From Echiichthys vipera (Eukaryota; Chordata; Actinopteri; Perciformes; Trachinidae), in contig OY829659.1 in assembly GCA_963691815.1 (NCBI GenBank), forward strand, positions 30,422,170-30,486,169: 64,000 bases of DNA. Reading direction: 5' to 3'. Positions 58,650-64,000 of this stretch are shown here, piece after piece. The notes under the pieces were generated by a model. That model ran no database searches. It was not told the DNA's origin and worked only from the letters and a program-made list of their open reading frames with translations. The position numbers were made by a program, and so were the translations under genes. Numbering within the stretch: position 1 is the stretch's first letter; each line of letters starts with the position of its first letter.

Positions 58650-58870
58650 ATGGAGGGAGGCCGTAAATTTCCATCCTTCACTATGGACTGATTCAGATAT
58701 TCTGACATAATTATGAACTTTGATAAGACAGAAAGTCATCATCAAGTAACTGAATGGACTTTGAGTTTAAGTAGCATAATTTATTTTCTATTGTGTAACT
58801 GCTTTATTTTGGCTCCTTTGAACCTTATTTATGTAATTGTTTTGCTAAAGCCAACAATTAGGGGCCGGAA
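58650..58870 (+). other. BEL-2 3' untranslated region and polypurine tract
   Basis: 221 bp between the pol stop and the right LTR, AT-rich, ending with the purine-rich 'aggggccggaa' next to the LTR. Confidence 0.75.
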
Positions 58871-59322
58871 TGTTGGAGCCTATTAATTCTTTGTATTAAT
58901 TATTAGGAAAATGGTATATGGTAACGGCATAAAATAATGATAAGGATAACTATTTAGAATGTGTAATGTACATGAACTACTATTTATTATGATTGTTTTT
59001 TGTTGTTTATGGCACTCCTCCTAGTCAGGCCATCCTCCTCCCGTGATTAAGGAGAGAGAACAGCTGGTTTGCTGGTCGGCTTTTTGTGTTGAAGGAGTGA
59101 GGAGTGAAACAGTTTATCAACCGCTAAATTACGTTTTGGATTTGCTTATGGTTTGAAGTCAACCGGAGGATATTTCTGTTTATGTAAATAAATGCGAAAC
59201 CCTTTTTGTTGAAACAAGAAACATCTCTGCGAGTGCTTTTTATTTAGTGAGTCGTAGACCTCCTCCTCAGAAACTACTCTGACGATTTTTGAACTTTTTT
59301 GTATGCAAGAGTAGCCATGACA
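58871..59322 (+). repeat. BEL-2 3' LTR
   Basis: 452 bp, TG...CA ends. An 'aataaa' at ~59187 is a candidate polyadenylation signal. The only complete LTR of this element. Confidence 0.92.
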
Positions 59323-59327
59323 CATGC

Positions 59328-60109
59328 AGCTAGGTCGTAGTCACTTGACTCCCGCTGAACCTGAGCGGCGCTTTAGAGACCGATTATGTATTTACTGTGG
59401 AGCTCCCAATCATCAGATAGCCAACTGTCACAGACGGTTAAACTGTCAGACCCACCAGTCAAAGACGGGAGTCCTGGTGAGTCGTTCGGTTGTTCCTAAT
59501 AGTCCCCGCCAATGTATTAATCTGGACATAGTTTTGAGTTGTGAGGGCAGGGAATTTTTCCTTCATGCATTAATTGACTCTCGGGCTTAAACTAATATTA
59601 TACTGAATTTGTTAAAGCTAATGCTATTCCTGTGAACCAGCTAGAGACTCCATTAATGGTTAATAGTCTCAGTGGAAGCAAACTCGCTCAGATCTCCGCA
59701 GAGACTTTGCCTTTAACCATGTCTCTTGCTGGTAACCAGTCCATTGCCTTCCACTAATGCTCCCGTAGTTCTTGGTCTCCCCTGGCTTATCACTCACAAC
59801 GCAGTTATTGACTGGTTAACAGGTAGGGTTGTGAATTGGAGTAGCAATTGCCATTCTTCTTGTCTTCGTTCAGCTCCTCCTAGATGTCCTAGTACCCCCA
59901 GTTCCTTACTACCTCATCCTCCTGACTTGTCTTCCGTGCCTCCCGTGTATCAAGATATCGCCGAGGTATTTAGCAAGGCTAAGGCATTATCCTTACCCCC
60001 TCACCGTCCTTACGATTGTCCCATTGAGTTGTTGCCCGGGTCAACTTTTCCCACTAGTCATCTCCATAACCTGTCAGGTCCCGAACGGGAAACATACATC
60101 AATGACTAG
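59328..60109 (+). pseudogene. Gypsy-1 gag zinc knuckle, protease and RT start
   Basis: Resumes gag after BEL-2: 'PERRFRDRLCIYCGAPNHQI' with a CCHC knuckle, then a protease-like segment ending 'HALIDSRA' at a TAA (59588), beyond which the active-site region is frameshifted. From 59726 the frame reads 'APVVLGLPWLITHNAVIDW' (end of protease domain) and 'FSKAKALSLPPHRPYDCPIE' (start of RT), stopping at TAG near 60107. Several lesions make this a pseudogene. Confidence 0.85.
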
Positions 60110-61240
60110 CTTAAGTCAGGGATCATTCGCCCCTCTTCTTCTCCACTAGGAGCTGTTTTTTTCTTTGTGGCCAAAAATAAATAAATCGCTACGCCCCTGC
60201 CTTGACTACCGTGGTCTCAACAATATCACGGTTAAAAATAAGTAGCCCTCCCGTTGATCAATTACGCGTTCGAGCCGTTGCATTGAGCGACCATCTTCTC
60301 CAAGCTAGACCTCCGCAACGCATATCATCTTGTGAGGGAGGGGGACGAGTGGAAGACAGTCTTTCTACACTCCACTCGGACACTTTGAGTATCTGGTCAT
60401 GCCGTTTGGGTTAACTAACGCACCAGCCGTTTTTCAGGCCCTGGTTAATGACGTACTTCGTGATATGCTTAATCGCTCTGTCTTCGTGTACCTGGTCAAC
60501 ATCCTGATTTTTTCCAAGGACTTGAACGAGCATGTGGTGCACATTCGTCAGGTTCTTCAGCGTCTCTAGGAGAATCGTCTCTTTGTCAAAGCCGAGAAAT
60601 GAGAGTTCCACGTCTCCTCCGTAAAATTTTTGGGGTATATCGTGGAGAGTGGACAGGTTAGGGCTGACCCTACAAAGGTCACTGCGGTGACTGAATGGTC
60701 GACGCCTACCTCTAGGAAGCAACTACAGCGATTTTTGGGTTTCGCTAACTTCTACCGTTGGTTCATCCGTAACCACAGCCAGGTAGTTTCACCGATGACT
60801 AGGTTGACTTCCCCCTCTACTCCTTTTGACTGGTCTCCTGCCGCCAACAATGCCTTTCTGACTCTCAAGAAGTGTTTCCCGTCCGCCCCCGTGCTAGTCC
60901 AACCGGATACTGCCCTCCAGTTCATTGTCGAAGTAGATGCCTTGGATCTGGGAGTTGGGGCGGTTATTTCCCAGCAGGCATTATCTGATAACAAGGTTCA
61001 CCCATGTGCATTCTTTTCTAAGAAGCTATCGCCTGCGGAGAGGAACTACAACATTGGGAACCGGGAGCTACTAGCGGTTGAGCTAGCTTTAGAGGAGTGG
61101 CGACATTGGTTGAGGGGGCAGAAGTTCCATTCGTGGTCTGGACTGACCACAAAAACTTGGCTTATATTCAGACCGCCAAGAAACTCAATTCTTAAAACTT
61201 CACTTTGACTTATATTCCTGGCAGTAATAAGCATCAAGCC
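60110..61240 (+). pseudogene. Gypsy-1 reverse transcriptase and RNase H
   Basis: Fragments in different frames: 'SGIIRPSSSPLGAVFFFVAK', an interrupted palm region, then the motif C position reading 'FVYLVNILIF' (60483-60512) instead of YLDD, so both catalytic aspartates are lost. From 60630 a long frame reads 'YIVESGQVRADPTKVTAVTE', 'LQRFLGFANFYRWFIRN' and RNase H 'FIVEVDALDLGVGAVISQ' ... 'ERNYNIGNRELLAVELALEE'. It ends in a frameshift near 61130-61200, where a short deletion also joins RNase H to the tether. Confidence 0.88.
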
Positions 61241-61399
61241 AGCTGCCCTTTCTCGGCAGTTTGGACCAGCCGAGGAGGAAGAATCCGTTGTGGATAACAT
61301 CGTTCCCTCATCATGTGTGATGGTAGCATTAACCTGGGAGAATGAGTCCATCCTCAGCGCTCTAACCCCGACCCTGGTGGTGGTACACCTGGGCGTCTG

Positions 61400-62116
61400 T
61401 TTGTTCCTGCCGGCGTTCGCTCCCAGGTGCTCCAGTGGGGGCACTCTTCTCGTCTCTCCTGTCATCCCGGAATCACCAGGACGCTGTCCCTTCTTCGTCT
61501 GCACTTCTGGTGGAAGACCATGGGTACGGATCTGGAGTTTGTCCTGGACTGCACCGCCTGCGCCCGGGGAAAGACTTCTCATCGCCCTCCAGCAGGTCTT
61601 CTCCGTCCTCTCCCGGTACCCGGTCGACCATGGTCCCATATCGCCTTGGTTTTTGTTACAGGACTTCCTGTATCTCAAGGTAATGACACAATTGTCACCA
61701 TTGTAGACTGTTTTTCTAAGATGGTTCACTTTGTCCCGCTTCCTCAGCTGCCGTCCGCCATGGAGACGGCACAGATCCTGGTGGACCATGTCTTCCGCAT
61801 CCATGGAATTCCAGCGGACATCGTTTCTGACCGTGGGCCCCAATTCACCTATCGGGTCTGGAAAGCTTTCTGCCAGGCTTTGGGAGCTAAGGTTAGCTTA
61901 ACGTCGGGGTTCCATCCCAAGTCTAACGGACAAACGGAGCGGGCTAACCAGGCACTTGAGGCCGCTCTTCGCTGCATCTGTGCCCGCAATCCCTCGTCGT
62001 GGTCATCACAACTCTCCTGGGTGGAATACTCAGGTATACAGGTATGTCTCCCTTCGAGGCTTCGTTCCCCTCTGGTTTCGGCCCAGGAAGCTGAGATAGC
62101 TGTTCCGTCCATCTAA
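61400..62116 (+). pseudogene. Gypsy-1 integrase
   Basis: 229-residue frame from 61427: 'FVLDCTACARGKTSHRPPAG' (zinc-domain end), then the core. The first catalytic position reads 'SHIALVFVTGLP'; the Asp usual in this element type is Val (GTT at 61649-61651). The second Asp is present in 'IVSDRGPQFTYRVW' and the Glu in 'PKSNGQTERANQALEA'. The tail is out of frame after ~62030 and stops at 62116. Inactive. Confidence 0.88.
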
Positions 62117-62235
62117 ATCCATCTCCGGAGAGTACGTCGGATTTGGAGAGAGACCCGAGGGGCCTTGCTTCAGACGGCGGAGCAGAACCGCAGGATGGCG
62201 GATCGCCATCGCATTCCTGCGCCTAAATACTAATA

Positions 62236-62420
62236 CGTCAGCATCTCCTTGTTCCTGTTTTTCTTTCGACCGTCTCGTCATTGATATTGCCTGTTTTTCC
62301 CCTGGAGTGTTTTGCATTTTGTTTGTAATTGTAATTAAATATTTGTTTGTACTTTTATTCCGCGTCTGTGTCTGCCTTGGGTCCTCTCTTTTGTGTTGTA
62401 TCTCTGTACCGTTCATGACA
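62236..62420 (+). repeat. Gypsy-1 right LTR fragment
   Basis: Matches the second half of the left LTR with substitutions and small indels, ending 'ttcatgaca' at 62420. Its 5' portion is missing or too diverged to align by eye. Confidence 0.7.
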
Positions 62421-62697
62421 AAGTCACTCTTTTCACTGTTCAACAATATCACTAGATCCTCAGTTTCTATACCACCGCACTTGTACTCAACTGCCTTCTA
62501 TAACTCTCTTATGTCTTTCTTCAACACCATAATCCAGACAATCCATCAGGGTCTTGGTTTAAACTCCTCCAGTGTCACTTCTGACCTCCACCCACCCGCC
62601 CACCCCTTTTCCTCTTTTTTCGAGATCCCCACTCTCTCAGAGATTTCCGACCTCATCCATAAGTCCAAGCCCACCACATGTCAGCTGGACCCCCTCA
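62421..62697 (+). pseudogene. LINE linker before RT (continuation)
   Basis: Reads 'KSLFSLFNNITRSSVSIPP', 'STAFYNSLMSFFNTIIQTI' and 'EIPTLSEISDLIHKSKPTTC', the segment that precedes the RT palm in this LINE type. It stops at 'CQLDPLK', where minus-strand Gypsy-2 RNase H begins. Confidence 0.8.
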
Positions 62698-63130
62698 AGC
62701 CAATGCCTCCATTCTTCCAAGGCAACTTTCCGCCAGCAACTCTTGGTTGCCGACATCGTAGTTCCGTTCCGCCTTGGACAGCCGCTTAGACAGAAAGGCG
62801 CAAGGGTGCATCTTGCCGTCCTGCTCTGGACGCTGTGAGAGGACCGCTCCCACCCCTTCGTTGGAGACGTACACCTCAACCACCAATTGGCGGCGCAGAT
62901 CAGGCATGGTGAGGATGGTGGCTGAGGTGAAGCGTCTCTTGAGGGTCTGCCAGGCCTTCTCTGCTTCCGGCGACCAGCGGAACTGCGCTAACTTTAGCCG
63001 GGTCCATCTGTACCTTTCCATGGGCTACAATGAAGCCCAGAAAAGATACGGTGTCGGCATGAAAAACACTTTTTCTTGGCTTTGACATAAAGATGGTTAT
63101 CCAGTAGTCTTTTGAGCACCTGGGTAACAT
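62698..63130 (-). pseudogene. Gypsy-2 RT end and RNase H, truncated
   Basis: 63130-62900 reads 'DTVSFLGFIVAHGKVQMDPA' (RT thumb/connection). 63021-62695 reads 'WSPEAEKAWQTLKRRFTSAT', 'LVVEVYVSNEGVGAVLSQR' (RNase H start; the usual DxSD is VYVSN) and 'LSKAERNYDVGNQELLA'. A last fragment 'ALEEWRHWLEG' meets the LINE at ~62697. Frameshifted at least twice. Confidence 0.85.
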
Positions 63131-63163
63131 GGCTCTGGTGGGTGTCTAGGTCTGGGGAGTAAA

Positions 63164-63423
63164 TTAAATTATGTCGTTGAGATACACGTAGACAAAGTGG
63201 TCAAGAAAGTCTCTAAGCACGTCATTGATCATGGCCTGAAACACTGCCGGCGCATTGGTGAGACCAAAAGGCATGACCCGATACTCGTAGTGTCCACCAG
63301 AGGTGTTGAATCCCATCTTCCACTCGTCCCACTCCCTTATCCGAAGGAGGATCTGAGGTCGCTGGTCGAGACAAATGCCCCAGCAAGTCATGTAGCTGCG
63401 AGGAAAGCTGTCCCATGTGGTTG
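63164..63423 (-). pseudogene. Gypsy-2 gag start fused to RT
   Basis: The first codons from the ATG near 63423 read 'MGQLSSQLHDLLGHLSRP', typical of a gag N-terminus. Near 63360 another frame takes over with 'WDEWKMGFNTSGGHYEYR' and 'VMPFGLTNAPAVFQAMIND', which is RT palm. The catalytic motif reads 'VYLNDI': the first Asp of YLDD is Asn, and a stop follows at 63164. An internal deletion therefore joins gag to RT. Confidence 0.8.
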
Positions 63424-63444
63424 GCCGTGGTCAACACTGAATTT

Positions 63445-64000
63445 ATTATCTTGACGACAGGAACGTGGCGCAGAGCAAAATCCACAAACAAAAAATCACT
63501 CCGCACAGGAGGAACAAAAAGAAAGTTGCCAGCAATAAAGTAAAGTACAAAATAAAGTCACTCCATCCAGGAGGAAAAAACAAAAGGCAAAGTGAACAAA
63601 ATAAATAATTAAACAAGGACGGTCCAACCAGGAGGGGAAAACAATGGACAAACAAGAATTCAAAAACACTACACTTACTTTAACAATACAAGAAATTCTA
63701 TCACCTGAACGTGGAAACAATAAGCTTGATGGCATGAACAAGACTGTGGGAAAAAACGCTGGATACATTTGACACAAGGTACGAAATAATATGGCACTGA
63801 ACAAGGGGGAAGACACAGACTTTCTACACATGAGGGAAGGGGAACCACAGGTGGAAACAATCGGGAATCAGGGAATGACGTCACACCGGGGACACAAGAG
63901 GAAGGGCAAGTGACCTGGAACGAGAGGAGAGTTATCTTTCAAAATAAAAAAGGGAATTCACAAGACAAAAACCCAAAGACAGGACAAACCTCACCGCGGC
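63445..64000 (-). repeat. Gypsy-2 LTR (partial, continues off the window)
   Basis: On the minus strand this ends with 'aataaattcagtgttgacc' (polyadenylation-like signal near 63440) just before the gag ATG. It is rich in paired phrases such as 'cctcctggatggagtgact' and 'cctcctgtgcggagtgat', a degenerate internal duplication. No second LTR is in the window, so its limits are inferred from position only. Confidence 0.5.

Larger units (their letters stand above)
55623..59322 (+). mobile_element. Second BEL/Pao retrotransposon (BEL-2), inserted in Gypsy-1
   Basis: Plus-strand element flanked by a perfect 5-bp duplication 'catgc' (55618-55622 and 59323-59327). The right LTR is 58871-59322 (452 bp, TGTTGG...TGACA). 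The left LTR keeps only its first 127 bp (55623-55749), identical by eye to the right LTR over that length, and is then joined directly to RT sequence: the rest of the LTR, the leader, gag, protease and part of RT are gone. A purine-rich 'aggggccggaa' just before the right LTR fits the polypurine tract. Confidence 0.95.
54404..62420 (+). mobile_element. Ty3/Gypsy retrotransposon (Gypsy-1), degenerate
   Basis: Plus-strand element inside the LINE. Left LTR about 54404-54749, right LTR fragment about 62236-62420; both end '...ttcatgaca' and share 'gtctctgtacc', 'gggtcctctcttttgtg' and 'ttgtttttcccct'-like phrases, but the right one lacks the first part of the left. Flanks 'gagc' and 'aagt' are weak as a target duplication, so the left start is approximate. 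It carries gag, protease, RT, RNase H and integrase remnants, and the BEL-2 insertion at 55623-59322. Many stops and frameshifts. Confidence 0.88.
53805..62697 (+). mobile_element. LINE (endonuclease-bearing) split by the Gypsy-1 element
   Basis: A non-LTR element different from the two RT fragments further left. Pieces: 53805-~54403 (endonuclease and linker) and 62421-~62697 (linker before the RT). The linker reading breaks at 'YYYSSLYP' and resumes with 'KSLFSLFNNITRSSVSIPP' beyond Gypsy-1. The right end is cut by the minus-strand Gypsy-2 at ~62697. No 3' end is visible in the window. Confidence 0.8.
62698..64000 (-). mobile_element. Ty3/Gypsy element (Gypsy-2), minus strand, deleted
   Basis: Runs off the right edge. 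From its 5' side (right) to its 3' side (left): LTR-like sequence (about 63445-64000), a gag start at ~63423, a fusion to RT near 63360, then RT and RNase H truncated at ~62698. Relative to a full element it lacks most of gag, protease and the first part of RT, and everything after RNase H. It interrupts the LINE. Confidence 0.8.

Noticed and set aside
61046..61843. 265-residue minus-strand frame opposite the Gypsy-1 integrase
   Set aside because: Antisense shadow of the RNase H-integrase region with no recognisable domain.
63446..63884. Hydrophobic minus-strand proteins near the right edge
   Set aside because: They fall in the LTR-like, T-rich region of Gypsy-2 and show no start context or family resemblance.

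Overview
The window looks like teleost fish DNA, probably a percomorph. Evidence: fish-type BEL/Pao and Ty3/Gypsy retrotransposons, Jockey/L2-group LINE remnants, PIF/Harbinger-like and hAT-like elements, long (CA)n/(CTCA)n microsatellites and recognisable GT-AG exon structure. There is no prokaryotic gene organisation. I see no intact, obviously functional host protein gene; nearly everything recognisable is satellite DNA or transposable elements, most of them broken.

Layout. (1) 1-26403: a minisatellite/satellite array of a ~41-bp, A-rich, T-poor monomer, continuing off the left edge. It has at least two domains: A (1 to ~11.3 kb) with a tandem 1673-bp higher-order unit and a diagnostic variant monomer, and B (~11.3-26.4 kb) with nested duplications at offsets of 994, 2347, 2660 and 3341 bp. 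Domain A carries two near-perfect 53-bp palindromes made from an inverted monomer, and a 5'-truncated LINE (8500-9990) inserted after amplification. (2) 26404-27081: a short ~145-bp tandem repeat with a GC-rich 12-bp sub-repeat, then a CCAAT-containing stretch with a splice-donor-like site. (3) 27082-34927: a nearly complete BEL/Pao retrotransposon on the minus strand with 443-bp LTRs (6 differences by eye), a perfect CAATT target duplication and three apparent frameshifts. (4) 35643-38525: a decayed spliced gene resembling the ends of KDZ-type transposases, without the catalytic core. (5) 38526-43718: low-complexity tracts, two weak candidate exon sets and unassigned DNA. (6) 43722-49186: a Harbinger-like MITE, then a truncated LINE split by a Harbinger element (44775-46516) and a hAT-like element (47212-48738). 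(7) 49187-53483: decayed sequence and a second copy of the same MITE, itself split by an interspersed repeat with a 48-bp minisatellite. (8) 53484-64000: a nested stack: a LINE interrupted by a plus-strand Gypsy element, itself interrupted by a second BEL/Pao element (55623-59322, CATGC duplication), followed by a minus-strand Gypsy element running off the right edge.

The pieces do not form a pathway. The window reads as a satellite block bordered by a transposon graveyard, typical of heterochromatic or pericentromeric chromosome regions (inference). The orders of insertion can be read from interrupted reading frames and target duplications. I did not find a convincing undescribed biological system; the most unusual structures are the higher-order satellite with embedded palindromes and the nested retrotransposons.
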